Shown: positions 53,557 to 63,363, counted from the stretch's first letter. The stretch is 64,000 bases of DNA from Bact-08 sp964533215 (GCA_964533215.1 CAZHLJ010000001.1:1054001-1118000), one strand, 5' to 3'. A program made the numbers and translations. Notes: a model not told the origin generated them from the letters alone.

Positions 53557-54435
53557 ATGACATTAAAAGATACATTACTTATTGGCGATCAGACAACTTT
53601 GAGCTTTAAAACTACAGTTCCAAAGGGTACGAAATTTATTTTTCCCACACCGTCAAATCCTGTAACCGAAGGGGTGGAGGTTGTCGGGACTCCTACCATA
53701 GATACAATCTCAAACGTTGGCGGACAGTTGAATCTGGAGACAAAGATTGTACTGACCTCCTTCGACAGTGGTTCATACGTACTGCCAAAGCTTCCATACT
53801 ATCTGGAAAAGGCTGACGGGACAGTGGACACTCTTTGGTTTGAGGGGGGAAAGCTCAATGTTACAACAATACAGATAGATACTACTACTTATAAACCTTT
53901 CGATGTAAAGGGTCAGCTTACATATCCATATACCGTAAAGGAGTTCGTCCCATGGTTCGGTCTTCTGGCATTGCTCATTCTGTTGGGGTATCTGCTTGTA
54001 AGGTTTTTGAAGAACCGCAAGAAGAAAGGGTCGCTGTTCAGCAAGCCTGTAATCCCCGATCCTCCACATATTGTGGCTCTGCGGGAGCTTGAAAAGATCA
54101 GGGGCGAAAAATTATGGATGAACAATCAGGAGAAGCTATATTATACGAGCATAACTGATATACTTAGAGTATATATCGAGCAAAGGTTCAACATTCAGAC
54201 TATGGAGAAGACCTCTGGTGAAATTCTGGATTCTCTCTCCAAAGAGAAGTTAGAGCCTGCTGTGTTTGCAGACTTAAAGGATCTTCTCAAACTGGCAGAT
54301 CTGGTTAAGTTCGCAAAATATAAAGCGACGTCTATGGATAACGAGAATGCTGTTCCTTATGCGGTAAAGTTCGTAAATGCGACTTTTATGCAGAAGATGG
54401 AGCAGGAGAAGACAGAACAAGAAAAAGGGAGGTAA
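53557..54435 (+). CDS. Bat-operon membrane protein (BatD-like helper) without a visible signal peptide
   Basis: A 292-residue protein with an Ig-like N-terminal part (MTLKDTLLIGDQTTLSF, then FPTPSNPV), one transmembrane helix (WFGLLALLILLGYLLVRFL, about 128-146) and a cytosolic tail with basic residues. The same locus in Bacteroides encodes an exported protein of this kind. Here the frame is closed upstream by a stop codon, and the ATG lies only 2 nt after a purine-rich AGAGG, so about 20-25 expected signal-peptide residues are missing. It may be truncated. Confidence 0.72.
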   Translation: MTLKDTLLIGDQTTLSFKTTVPKGTKFIFPTPSNPVTEGVEVVGTPTIDTISNVGGQLNLETKIVLTSFDSGSYVLPKLPYYLEKADGTVDTLWFEGGKLNVTTIQIDTTTYKPFDVKGQLTYPYTVKEFVPWFGLLALLILLGYLLVRFLKNRKKKGSLFSKPVIPDPPHIVALRELEKIRGEKLWMNNQEKLYYTSITDILRVYIEQRFNIQTMEKTSGEILDSLSKEKLEPAVFADLKDLLKLADLVKFAKYKATSMDNENAVPYAVKFVNATFMQKMEQEKTEQEKGR

Positions 54436-54436
54436 T

Positions 54437-55423
54437 ATGTTTTTTGAATATCCTAGTTTACTTTTTTTGGAGCTACTGCTCATCCCTCTTGTCGCACTGT
54501 ACATATGGCGTGAGATAAAAGGCTCAGCTCCTACAATCCGCGTCTCTTCAATAGGGCCGTGGAGCGGGAAGGGAGGGCGTTTGAAAAAGGCTTCCAGGCA
54601 TCTTCCGTTTATATTCAGGATAATTGCCATTGCTGCAATAATTGTTGCAATTGCGCGTCCACGTTCTGCTCAGGATTTTGAAAAGACAAATACTGAGGGG
54701 ATAGATATTGTGTTTGCCTTGGACATATCCACAAGTATGCTTGCCAGAGACTTCAACCCGGACAGGATCAGTGCAGCCAAGGATATAGCGATAGAGTTCA
54801 TTGCACAAAGACCAAACGACAGAATGGGTGTCGTTGTCTTTGCTGGAGAGAGCTTCACTCAGTGCCCCTTGACAACCGACAGGGCAACACTCATCAATCT
54901 TATGAAGGAGGTACAGACCGGTTATATAGAAGATGGTACTGCTTTGGGAAATGGTCTGGCAACAGCTGTCTCAAGGTTGCAGGATTCAAAGGCCAAGAGC
55001 AAGGTCATCATCCTTTTGACAGATGGTGTGAACAATAGAGGTGAGGTGGCTCCGCTTATGGCTGCTGAGATTGCCAAGACTTATGGAGTAAGAGTCTACA
55101 CAATAGGTGTCGGTGCCATGGGTATGGCTCCGTATCCTGTAATGACGCCATTCGGAGTGGAGATACAGCAGGTGCAGGTGGAGATTGATGAACCTCTTCT
55201 TCAGCAGATTGCAAATGAAACCGGAGGAAAGTACTTCCGTGCCACAGACAATACCAAACTTCTGGAGATTTATGGTGAGATAAACCAGATGGAAAAGAAT
55301 AAAACCGAGGTTGACTCTTTTCCGGTATACAAGGAGTTGTTCATGAGGTTTGCGCTCATCGCACTTTGTGCACTTCTCTTTGAGATAATATCACGACTTT
55401 TTGTTTCACGAAGAATACCATAA
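54437..55423 (+). CDS. batA: BatA, von Willebrand factor A membrane protein
   Basis: A 328-residue protein with two N-terminal helices (about 5-25 and 50-72) and a VWA domain whose MIDAS motif is DISTSM (about 95-100), with the later TTD and LLTDGVNN loops; a C-terminal helix follows (about 300-320). Bat proteins contribute to oxygen tolerance in Bacteroides fragilis. The start at 54437 has a good GGGAGG ribosome site; the longer open frame from 54377 overlaps the previous gene. Confidence 0.88.
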   Translation: MFFEYPSLLFLELLLIPLVALYIWREIKGSAPTIRVSSIGPWSGKGGRLKKASRHLPFIFRIIAIAAIIVAIARPRSAQDFEKTNTEGIDIVFALDISTSMLARDFNPDRISAAKDIAIEFIAQRPNDRMGVVVFAGESFTQCPLTTDRATLINLMKEVQTGYIEDGTALGNGLATAVSRLQDSKAKSKVIILLTDGVNNRGEVAPLMAAEIAKTYGVRVYTIGVGAMGMAPYPVMTPFGVEIQQVQVEIDEPLLQQIANETGGKYFRATDNTKLLEIYGEINQMEKNKTEVDSFPVYKELFMRFALIALCALLFEIISRLFVSRRIP

Positions 55424-55428
55424 AATAT

Positions 55429-56430
55429 ATGTTACAGTTTGCTCAAATAGAATATCTGTCATTAATTCTGATTATTCCTTTCCTGTTTCTTTTCTTCGCT
55501 CTTTCCAGAAGAGGCCGGAGGAAGAGGGTGGAAAAGTTCGGTAACAGGGACATTGTTGAAAGTCTTATGCCACGCGTATCCAAGAGCAGAGGATGGATAA
55601 AGCTCTCTATCTTTTCCCTGGCGATCTTCTTTTTTGCAATAGGTCTTGCCAGGCCACAGATAGGTGCCAAATTGAAGGAGGTAGACACCAAGGGCGTAGA
55701 GATAATGATTGCCTTGGACGTTTCAAATTCCATGCTTGCAGAGGATTACTCTCCAAATAGACTGGAGAGGGCAAAACTTGCAATTTCACGTCTGGTGGAT
55801 AAACTCAAGAATGACAGGATAGGCCTGATAGTTTTTGCTGGCCAGGCATATGTTCAGCTGCCTATCACTACCGATTATGTCTCTGCGAAGATATTTCTTA
55901 ACAGCATCAATACAGGAACCGTTCCCGTTCAGGGAACAGCTCTGAGCGATGCCATCAATACCGGAATCAAAGGGTTCAGTCAGGAGAGTAAAAACAGCAG
56001 GGTTATAATTCTTATAACTGACGGAGAGAATCACGAGGACGATCCCGTTGAGGCAGCCAAGACCGCCAATAAAATGGGTGTGAATGTCTATACTCTTGGT
56101 ATCGGTTCAGAAGAGGGTAAGCCAATTCCTATGCCTGATGGACAGCTACTGAAAGATAAGGAGGGAAACATTGTAGTTACCAAGCTTGACGAGCAGACTC
56201 TGGTCAAGATTGCCGAAGCAGGAGGTGGTGTATATGTAAGGGCAGGCAATAATGATTTCGGTTTGGATGCCATTGTTGACAAGATTCACAATATGGACAA
56301 ACAGAGTTATAAATCAGTGGTGTTTGAAGATTTCAACGAGCAGTATATGTATTTCTTTGGAATCGCATTGTTCTTCCTGATACTTGACTTTTTTATTCTT
56401 AACAGAAGAGGAAAAAACTTTTTTAAATAG
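55429..56430 (+). CDS. batB: BatB, von Willebrand factor A membrane protein
   Basis: A 333-residue paralogue of BatA: N-terminal helices, VWA domain with MIDAS DVSNSM (about 100-105), TTDY and LITDGENHEDD, and a C-terminal helix. It starts 5 nt after batA. VWA domains bind divalent metal and protein partners, so BatA and BatB probably form a complex that MoxR remodels. Confidence 0.9.
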   Translation: MLQFAQIEYLSLILIIPFLFLFFALSRRGRRKRVEKFGNRDIVESLMPRVSKSRGWIKLSIFSLAIFFFAIGLARPQIGAKLKEVDTKGVEIMIALDVSNSMLAEDYSPNRLERAKLAISRLVDKLKNDRIGLIVFAGQAYVQLPITTDYVSAKIFLNSINTGTVPVQGTALSDAINTGIKGFSQESKNSRVIILITDGENHEDDPVEAAKTANKMGVNVYTLGIGSEEGKPIPMPDGQLLKDKEGNIVVTKLDEQTLVKIAEAGGGVYVRAGNNDFGLDAIVDKIHNMDKQSYKSVVFEDFNEQYMYFFGIALFFLILDFFILNRRGKNFFK

Positions 56431-56439
56431 CAGTTACTC

Positions 56440-57120
56440 ATGAAAGGTTTTATTTTGACTTTATTTTCAGTACTTGTTTTTATCACTGCCGGAGCGCAGA
56501 GTGAGAGGGGAGAGATCCGTTCCGGAAATGCTGCCTTCAAGAAGGGGAATTACCAGAAGGCAGAGATTGATTACAGGAGAGCACTGGAAAAAAATCCCAA
56601 TTCGATTCAGGCTAAATACAATCTTGGGAATGCACTTTATAAGCTAAACAACTCGCCTGAGGCAGAAAAGATAATTTCACCTCTGGTAGATTCTACGCAG
56701 GATAATGGGCTTAAGGCTAAGGCTTTCCATAATCTTGGTAACTTCAATCTATCTCAGAAAAAATATAAGGAGTCCATAGAATCATACAAAAACGCATTGA
56801 GAATCAATCCGGGTGATATAGAGACAAAGTCCAATCTGGCTTATGCGCAGAAGATGCTTAAGAATGAGCAGAACAAGCAGAACAAAGATCAGAACAAGGA
56901 CCAGGATCAGGATAAGAACAAAGACAAGAATAAAGATCAGAACAAGGATCAGAATCAGGATAAAAACAAGGACAACAAGCAGCAGCCACCTCCAAAGATA
57001 TCACCGGAGGCTGCTCAACAGATGCTTCAAGCTATACAAAACAAGGAAAAAGAGACTCAGGACAAGGTGAAGAATGAAAAAGTAAGGGTATCTTCGCATC
57101 AAAAGGAAAAAAATTGGTAA
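56440..57120 (+). CDS. batC: BatC, TPR protein with Asn/Lys/Asp/Gln-rich repeat tract
   Basis: A 226-residue protein with a signal peptide (ends ITAGAQ), three to four TPR units (for example RSGNAAFKKGNYQKAEIDYRR and SIESYKNALRINPGD, about 24-135) and a low-complexity tract of NKDQ-type repeats (about 144-188) before a proline-rich stretch and a coiled-coil tail. TPRs indicate protein binding in the periplasm. The charged linker is encoded by imperfect repeats and could vary in length. Confidence 0.86.
   Translation: MKGFILTLFSVLVFITAGAQSERGEIRSGNAAFKKGNYQKAEIDYRRALEKNPNSIQAKYNLGNALYKLNNSPEAEKIISPLVDSTQDNGLKAKAFHNLGNFNLSQKKYKESIESYKNALRINPGDIETKSNLAYAQKMLKNEQNKQNKDQNKDQDQDKNKDKNKDQNKDQNQDKNKDNKQQPPPKISPEAAQQMLQAIQNKEKETQDKVKNEKVRVSSHQKEKNW
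56863..56980 (+). repeat. Imperfect tandem repeat within batC
   Basis: Repeats built on AACAAGGATCAG-like 6- and 12-nt units encode NKDQ/DKNKDQ runs. Because units are multiples of three, slippage would change length without shifting the frame. Confidence 0.6.
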
Positions 57121-57141
57121 TAGAAAATTATAGTAAAATAT

Positions 57142-58971
57142 ATGATCAGAATCTATTTTAAAAGGGTAACACTATTGTTGAGTTCAATGATGATTGTTCT
57201 CTTGGCTTCGGCTCAGTCAACCTTTACTGTTGAAGCGCCTGGAGTTGTGGGGTTGGATGAGAGTTTCAGACTTATTTTTACTGCAAGTGCTGAACCTTCC
57301 AGTTTTAATCCTCCGCCATTTTCCGGTTTCGATGTATTAGCCGGGCCTTCATCTTCAACTATGAGCAGCACGCAGATTATCAATGGGAAGCGTACTGATA
57401 CATATCAAGTGAGTTATACTTATATTCTCCAGCCGAAATCTTTGGGTAAATTTACTATTCCGTCTGCCTCTGTAATGATAGGGGGGAAGGGATATAAATC
57501 ACAGCCGGTTACAATTGAGGTGGTCAAGGGTGATGGAGGAGGATCTAACGGCAGCACTGCGAAAGGCAACTCTGCTCAGTCTTCCTCTGCAACCGGGAAT
57601 ATATCAGGTGACGATATCTTTATGCGCATGAGTGTGAGTAAAGGGAGGGTTGTAAAGGGAGAGCATTTGATAGCTACGCTTAAAATTTATACAAAGGTGC
57701 CGATTGCCGGTTTTGAAAATGTAAAGTTTCCTACATTCAATGGCTTCTGGAGTCAGGAGGTTGACACTCCATCAAACATCGAATTCGTAAGGGAGAATGT
57801 AAATGGAAAGATATATAATGCTGCTGTTCTCAGAAGATACATGCTGCTTCCTCAGCAGACGGGTTCTCTTACAATTGACCCATCTGAGATGATTTGCCAG
57901 ATTCAGGTAAGATCATCAGCCGGTGGAAGATCTGTTTTCGATGATTTCTTCGATACTTTTCAGACGGTAAAAAAGAGAATTACTGCTCCAAGTATCCGTG
58001 TTCAGGTAGATCCGCTACCTTCGGGTGCTCCTGCCGCCTTTGCCGGGGGAGTGGGAGATTTTCAAATGACTGCAAGGCTTAATAAAGACACCGTGAATGC
58101 CAATGAGGCTGTTTCGTTGATAGTAACAATAAGTGGTACCGGAAACATCAATCTGATAGAGGCTCCAAAATTGGATTTTCCGGCAGATTTTGAGGTGTAT
58201 GATGTTAAAACGTCTGACAGAAGCAACAAGTCTGGCAGAGGTGCATCGGGCAGTAAGGAGTTTGAATATCCTTTGATACCAAGGGGTGAGGGACACTTCA
58301 CTTTGGGACCTGTTCAGTTCAGCTATTATGATATATCAAAGAAAAAATATATTTCACTCTCGTCTGGTCCGTTGACTCTTGGTGTTGGGAAGGATACAGG
58401 AGGAGGTGCGGTATCAGGGTCATCACTATCTTTGGGTGTAAACAAACAAGCAGTAAAGAGTATAGGCAGTGATGTCAGGTATATTAAAACAGGCTCTTCT
58501 CAGCTTAAAAGGGGAAATCAGTTCTTTATGGGTTCTGTGACATACATTGCCCTTATAGTTATAATCATTGCACTTTACTTTATTCTTGACAAGTTCCTGT
58601 CAAAACGCATAGAAAGGAACAGAGATGTTGCAGGAGCAAGGAACCGCAGGGCAAATAAAGTGGCAAAGGCGCGACTTAAGAATGCAGAGCAGTTGCTTAG
58701 ACAAAAACAGTATTCCCGTTTCTATGAGGAGCTTCACAGGGCTTTGCTTGGATATTGTTCTGATAAGCTAAACCTTCCACTTTCCGATCTTTCGAGAGAC
58801 AATATTGCAGATACTCTTTCAAGTAAATCTGTAAAGGATGAGCTTATCAAGGAACTTCTTTCGTTGATTGAGGCTTGTGAATATGCAAGGTATGCTCCTG
58901 ATCCGGGAGGAATGGAGATGGACAACAACTATACGAGGGCGATTAAATTGATTTCAGATTTGGAGGTTTAG
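57142..58971 (+). CDS. batD: BatD, large oxygen-tolerance protein
   Basis: A 609-residue protein with a signal peptide ending SAQS (residue 25), several Ig-like strands forming the BatD domain (FDVLAGPSSSTMSS, VKFPTFNGFWSQEVD, FPADFEVYDVKTSD), and a helix near 470-490 followed by a cytosolic helical tail. BatD is required for aerotolerance in B. fragilis and anchors the Bat complex. It is placed between batC and batE with short gaps. Confidence 0.88.
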   Translation: MIRIYFKRVTLLLSSMMIVLLASAQSTFTVEAPGVVGLDESFRLIFTASAEPSSFNPPPFSGFDVLAGPSSSTMSSTQIINGKRTDTYQVSYTYILQPKSLGKFTIPSASVMIGGKGYKSQPVTIEVVKGDGGGSNGSTAKGNSAQSSSATGNISGDDIFMRMSVSKGRVVKGEHLIATLKIYTKVPIAGFENVKFPTFNGFWSQEVDTPSNIEFVRENVNGKIYNAAVLRRYMLLPQQTGSLTIDPSEMICQIQVRSSAGGRSVFDDFFDTFQTVKKRITAPSIRVQVDPLPSGAPAAFAGGVGDFQMTARLNKDTVNANEAVSLIVTISGTGNINLIEAPKLDFPADFEVYDVKTSDRSNKSGRGASGSKEFEYPLIPRGEGHFTLGPVQFSYYDISKKKYISLSSGPLTLGVGKDTGGGAVSGSSLSLGVNKQAVKSIGSDVRYIKTGSSQLKRGNQFFMGSVTYIALIVIIIALYFILDKFLSKRIERNRDVAGARNRRANKVAKARLKNAEQLLRQKQYSRFYEELHRALLGYCSDKLNLPLSDLSRDNIADTLSSKSVKDELIKELLSLIEACEYARYAPDPGGMEMDNNYTRAIKLISDLEV

Positions 58972-58973
58972 AT

Positions 58974-59729
58974 ATGAAAAGATTAGCAATATTTATATAT
59001 TTCACTTTTGTAATTTCGCTTCTGAGTGCACAGACACCAAAGGAGCTATGGAAAAGTGCCAATGATTTTTATTCAAAATCTAACTACACAGAAGCTCTTA
59101 AAAGCTATCTGAAAATAGAGGAGATGGGGTATGCTTCGGAATCTCTGTTCTATAACATTGGAAACACATATTTCAAGCAAAAGGAGATAGGGAAATCTAT
59201 TCTCTATTATGAACGGGCTCTTAAGCTGAACCCTTCGGACGATGATGTCCTTAATAACCTTGCTTTGGCCAAGGAGTACTCTTTGGATAAGATAGAGGAT
59301 ATTCCGGATTTTATTCTCAAGACTTGGACAGAAGATTTGAATTATTCACTATCTTCAGACAAATGGGCTTCAATATCTTTGGTACTCTTTGCTGCAACAG
59401 TATTATTGCTGCTGAACTTCCGCTTTGGAAGAAGTTCCAGAATAAGGAAATTGTCATTTTTTATTGGAATGGCATCTCTGCTGTTTGGTCTATGCTCGGG
59501 ATATTTTTCTCTTAATCAGAAGCATCGGTATAACCTTAAGAATACGGCTATTGTCATGAAGACTATCAGCACCGTGAGAAGTTCTCCTGATAATTCCGGA
59601 AAAAGTCTGTTCCTTCTTCATGAAGGTACAAAAGTGGAACTTCTTGAAGAGCTTGGTCAGTGGAAAAGGGTAGAACTTGCTGATGGCAGACAGGGTTGGA
59701 TTTTCTCAGTGGACATTGAGATTATATAA
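58974..59729 (+). CDS. batE: BatE, TPR and SH3-like protein
   Basis: A 251-residue protein: signal peptide (ends SAQT), TPR units (SNYTEALKSYLKIEEMGY and ESLFYNIGNTYFKQKEIG, about 35-110), two helices (about 130-180), and a C-terminal SH3-like domain (about 185-245, with VRSSPDNSGKSLFLLHEGTKV). It follows batD by 2 nt and probably completes the complex. Its 3' end overlaps the convergent M28 peptidase gene by 24 nt. Confidence 0.84.
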   Translation: MKRLAIFIYFTFVISLLSAQTPKELWKSANDFYSKSNYTEALKSYLKIEEMGYASESLFYNIGNTYFKQKEIGKSILYYERALKLNPSDDDVLNNLALAKEYSLDKIEDIPDFILKTWTEDLNYSLSSDKWASISLVLFAATVLLLLNFRFGRSSRIRKLSFFIGMASLLFGLCSGYFSLNQKHRYNLKNTAIVMKTISTVRSSPDNSGKSLFLLHEGTKVELLEELGQWKRVELADGRQGWIFSVDIEII

Positions 59730-61286
59730 ACCTTCACGGGAGAGCAGGTGGTCAAGATTGGCCAGATTATATAGTACGATGGCCATCACAACTGAGGTGT
59801 GATTCATATATACAGGAATGCTCATATTGTACATATCCCTTTCTGTGTGCCATATTTCGTTATAGTTGAAGTCAAAACCTTTTGGATCACTCTCTTTTGG
59901 ATCGTATGAGCCAAGGCTTATTGTTGGTACTCCATTCATTGCAAAGTGCGCATGGTCTGAACCGCCTGCTGTTTTAGGCATCGGCCTTGGCCCTGCTTCT
60001 CTCAGTTTAAGAGAAAATCGGAAGTCTGGGTTTATACTGTCCAGAGGTTTGCAAACTTTCTCAAAGTCTTCATACATTGCCAGTGGAACAGTTGCACTGT
60101 TTGCAACAGTGGGGCCTCCATCACGGTTGAAATAATTTGATATTTTGTCAAGCTTGTCAGGATTGTGCTTTACCCAATATTCTGAGCCCCAAAGGCCGAA
60201 CTCTTCACCCGCCCAAAGACAGAATAGGATTGTTCTTCTTGGCTTGGCTCCGGAGGAGGTTATCAGTCTGGCTGCTTCAAGATTTGGCGCAACACCGCTG
60301 CCGCAATCAACTCCTCCTGATGCAACATCATAAGCATCTAAGTGAGCCCCACTCATTACATATTCATCCGGGAATTCACTTCCTCTTATTATCCCGATCA
60401 CATTATGGTATTTGACAGGACCTGGCTTAAAATAGTTGCGTATGTCAAACTCAAGTTGGAAAAACTGTCTCTCTTTTACTTTCTGAGCAATTATCTGATA
60501 TTGTTTTTCGTCAAGCTTAATATCAGGACAAGCAGGCAGGGAATCGAAACTCATTTTCTTTAGATTTTTCTTGTCATAGAGAGCCCTTACCGGCACTTTT
60601 GAAGACTGAATAAGTCCAAGTATTCCAGCCTCCCTCATCTGTTTGTAGAAGAGGGCAGGAGCATCCTTAAATTCCTTGAGAGGTTTCTGGCTTGCCTTCG
60701 GACTTTTTTCATTGATTCTTTTTATTGAATCGTTATAATATGATATCCTAAGATTCTCCTTAATAATATTTGCTCTCTCTATGTCAGCCTCTTCAGAATA
60801 ATCGATGGGCCATCCTTCATTCTCTCCTGTGATAAGAACCCATGCACCGCTAAGCCGGCCTTTCATTCTGTCAAACTCTGCCTGAGTTTTAGGCTCCATT
60901 ACAACATGTCCCCTTTGAACACCCTTTGTGCCGGATGTATAAGAGGGTGTAGCAAAGTGAAGATTAAAGCCATCCTCGCTAAGCATTCTCCCAAACCAAG
61001 GACCTCTGTTAAACCCAACAGGAAGTGATCCAACCTCTTGTATCTCAACCTCCATACCCCATTTCTTGAATAATCCTGCTACCCAGAAGGTGGCATTTTC
61101 ATATGCATCAGAACCTAAAAGTCTTCCGCCTATCCTGTTTGTGAGCACATCCAGATGATTCATTGTTCTGTTATCAGTTGTGCCTGTCTTGATTATTTTG
61201 TCAATCACGCTCATATCCTGAGCTTCAATATGTGTTGACACAAGAAGTGCCGTGATTGCAGCAAGAAAGATGGTTGAGATTTTCAT
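59706..61286 (-). CDS. Secreted M28 aminopeptidase
   Basis: A 526-residue peptidase with a signal peptide (ends HIEAQ, about residue 22). M28 zinc ligands are visible: His in SGAHLDAYDVASGG (about 314-327), Asp in GGVDCGSG, Glu pair in LWAGEEFGLWG (about 356), and the final His in SDHAHFAMNG (about 450). It should remove N-terminal amino acids from peptides in the periplasm or outside, which fits an amino-acid-fermenting lifestyle. It follows the S41 gene by 11 nt. Confidence 0.92.
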   Translation of the reverse strand: MKISTIFLAAITALLVSTHIEAQDMSVIDKIIKTGTTDNRTMNHLDVLTNRIGGRLLGSDAYENATFWVAGLFKKWGMEVEIQEVGSLPVGFNRGPWFGRMLSEDGFNLHFATPSYTSGTKGVQRGHVVMEPKTQAEFDRMKGRLSGAWVLITGENEGWPIDYSEEADIERANIIKENLRISYYNDSIKRINEKSPKASQKPLKEFKDAPALFYKQMREAGILGLIQSSKVPVRALYDKKNLKKMSFDSLPACPDIKLDEKQYQIIAQKVKERQFFQLEFDIRNYFKPGPVKYHNVIGIIRGSEFPDEYVMSGAHLDAYDVASGGVDCGSGVAPNLEAARLITSSGAKPRRTILFCLWAGEEFGLWGSEYWVKHNPDKLDKISNYFNRDGGPTVANSATVPLAMYEDFEKVCKPLDSINPDFRFSLKLREAGPRPMPKTAGGSDHAHFAMNGVPTISLGSYDPKESDPKGFDFNYNEIWHTERDMYNMSIPVYMNHTSVVMAIVLYNLANLDHLLSREGLYNLNVH

Positions 61287-61297
61287 TGGAGTAAATA

Positions 61298-62665
61298 CTA
61301 ATTTTTTGGCGGCCTCTTATCCTTGTAAATTCCGTAATTTGCAGAATCTTCCTCTACAGAAATTCTATGGGCAGGGGCTGGATATTTTGCTTTGACAGAA
61401 GTCGCCGGCAAAGCAGGAAACTTACCTGTAGTGATATATGTAAGAGCGGCATTCAGCCAGTCCTCCTTAACCCCGAAATCGTGATAAAGATCGTCCGGTC
61501 TTTCATTGTCAGGGGCAATTCCGTTCTCATAGTGTCCATAGCCTTGGCTGTTTACGCTAAAAAATGCAATTGGAAGGAAAACATAATCAGGGCTGGTCTG
61601 GTCATTTTCCGGATAGAACCATACGTACATGCCATTTGGTTTTCCATAGGTGGTTCTCCCAATCTGCACAACATTCATCAGAGGGTCCAAACCGTTGATT
61701 ATTATTTCACTTGCTGAAGCCGTGCCTTTGCTTGTAAGAATTATTATCCTTCTCAGGTCAAGGGAGTTTGCAACTCTTTTGACAATTGTCATTGTTGACT
61801 CATCGTTGTCGTATTGAGCGAGTTTGTCATTATGCTCCCTGCGGGCTATAATTTTACCTTCAGCACTTGCAGGAGCAAGGTAGTTGGCTAGTAAAGATGT
61901 AGCCTTTCCGTCCCCCCCTCCATTATATCTTAAATCCAGAACAAGTTCTTGAATTCCTGCACTTTTAAATATAGCCATTGCATCGTCAATGTCAGATAAC
62001 ATAGTGGCCTTGAAGGCGTAGTAATTAAAATAACCCACAGGATAGGGAAGATTTGGAAAATCATTGTGGGTAATAACCATGCTCTTCAATACAGATCTGG
62101 TGCTAACCTCACGTGCAGTTGCTGTAAATGTCGTGGAGTTTCCATCAAGATCTTTAAATGTAAATGTGTTTGTAACATGAGAAAGTGTGGAGTTGAATGT
62201 TTCAGCTTTGATAAGATCCATTACAGGTGTACCATTAAGATGTGTCAGTTCGTAACCCCTTTTCACTCCTTTTTCCGACAAAGGAGAATTGTCGAAGATG
62301 TACCTTACCCTTACACCATAATCGTTATAGTAATCCACTGCTTGACTGAAACTTGCCCCGTATGTCTGATATACTCCGGCTTCTGAAGAAAGATAATCAC
62401 TTCCTGACATCATCCACGACCACCTGTCCTGAGGCACGAGAAGGGTGTCGAAGTAGTCATAAATAGAGTTAACGCCGGAAGCCTTAATGCCTTTAGGGAT
62501 ATCCTTATACCAGTAGTAGACATCGTTCATTAAGCCGAAAAGGTAAGTCTTGGTTTTGGTAGGCTCGTCTTTAGCAGCGCCATTGTTCTTTTCACAGGAT
62601 ATATTGATTGTTAAAGAGATAATAGCCAGGATTAATAGACTTGCTTTTCGAGGATTATTTTTCAT
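61298..62665 (-). CDS. Lipoprotein S41 peptidase
   Basis: A 455-residue protein with a lipoprotein signal (lipobox LTINISC, about residue 24), a PDZ-like domain (KRGYELTHLNGTPVMDL, about 132-148) and the S41 protease core with the catalytic Ser in TSKGTASASEIIING (about 310-324) and IGRTTYGKPNG further on. It is a C-terminal processing peptidase of Bacteroidota type, likely periplasmic. It forms a two-gene unit with the M28 peptidase. Confidence 0.89.
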   Translation of the reverse strand: MKNNPRKASLLILAIISLTINISCEKNNGAAKDEPTKTKTYLFGLMNDVYYWYKDIPKGIKASGVNSIYDYFDTLLVPQDRWSWMMSGSDYLSSEAGVYQTYGASFSQAVDYYNDYGVRVRYIFDNSPLSEKGVKRGYELTHLNGTPVMDLIKAETFNSTLSHVTNTFTFKDLDGNSTTFTATAREVSTRSVLKSMVITHNDFPNLPYPVGYFNYYAFKATMLSDIDDAMAIFKSAGIQELVLDLRYNGGGDGKATSLLANYLAPASAEGKIIARREHNDKLAQYDNDESTMTIVKRVANSLDLRRIIILTSKGTASASEIIINGLDPLMNVVQIGRTTYGKPNGMYVWFYPENDQTSPDYVFLPIAFFSVNSQGYGHYENGIAPDNERPDDLYHDFGVKEDWLNAALTYITTGKFPALPATSVKAKYPAPAHRISVEEDSANYGIYKDKRPPKN

Positions 62666-62768
62666 TGTTTTTGTAATTTGAACTCAAAAATAAACAAATT
62701 AAGGGAATTATTGTTATAGAAGATATGAATTCAAACAATGATAATTATTAATTTAAAGCAAATTGGAT

Positions 62769-63302
62769 ATGGAAAATAATATAACATCGATTGAGACTAA
62801 GAATGTTTTTGCTGCTAAGGGTAATCCATTAACACTTTTGGGACGTCAGATAAAAGTTGGTGATATTGCACCCGAAATTGTGGCTTCCGACATTTCTATG
62901 AATGATGTGAAACTATCTGATTTTAAAGGCAAGATAGTTGTGTTGAGCGTTTTTCCTTCGATTGATACGCCTGTTTGTGCGACTCAGACAAGGACCTTTA
63001 ACAAAAAAGCGACAGAACTCTCTTCAGAAGTAGTCATACTGACTATCTCTAAGGATCTGCCGTTTGCCTTGGGTCGTTTCTGTGCTGCTGAGGGAATAAA
63101 TAATATTCATACTCTTTCCGATTTTAAATTTTCAAGATTCGGTCTGGAGTATGGCTTTTTGATCAAGGAAAATCAACTTCTGGCTAGAGGTGTTGTGATT
63201 ATTGATAAGAAGGGCGTGGTGCAGTATAAAGAGATAACAAAAGATATTGTGATTGAACCTGATTACGATGAGGCAATAGAGGTAATAAAGCAGCTTGTGT
63301 AG
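62769..63302 (+). CDS. tpx: Thiol peroxidase (Tpx, atypical 2-Cys peroxiredoxin)
   Basis: A 177-residue peroxiredoxin reducing hydroperoxides with thioredoxin. The peroxidatic Cys is C70 in DTPVCATQ and the resolving Cys is C105 in GRFCAAEG, 35 residues apart (34 in E. coli Tpx). A TTG two codons upstream is in frame but ATG 62769 is preferred. It carries its own terminator at 63328 and should protect against oxygen stress, complementing the bat genes. Confidence 0.94.
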   Translation: MENNITSIETKNVFAAKGNPLTLLGRQIKVGDIAPEIVASDISMNDVKLSDFKGKIVVLSVFPSIDTPVCATQTRTFNKKATELSSEVVILTISKDLPFALGRFCAAEGINNIHTLSDFKFSRFGLEYGFLIKENQLLARGVVIIDKKGVVQYKEITKDIVIEPDYDEAIEVIKQLV

Positions 63303-63327
63303 GTAGAATGTCTTATGAGATGCGAAG

Positions 63328-63363
63328 GAAGGAGTTGTCAGAGGACAGCTCCTTCTGTTTTTT
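63328..63363 (+). terminator. Rho-independent terminator after tpx
   Basis: GAAGGAGTTGTC pairs with GACAGCTCCTTC (12 bp, one G-U) around a 4-nt AGAG loop and is followed by TGTTTTTT. It begins 26 nt after the tpx stop and is the clearest terminator in the window. Confidence 0.85.

Noticed and set aside
56843..57070. Arg/Thr-rich 75-codon open frame inside batC
   Set aside because: Out-of-frame reading of the NKDQ repeat tract.
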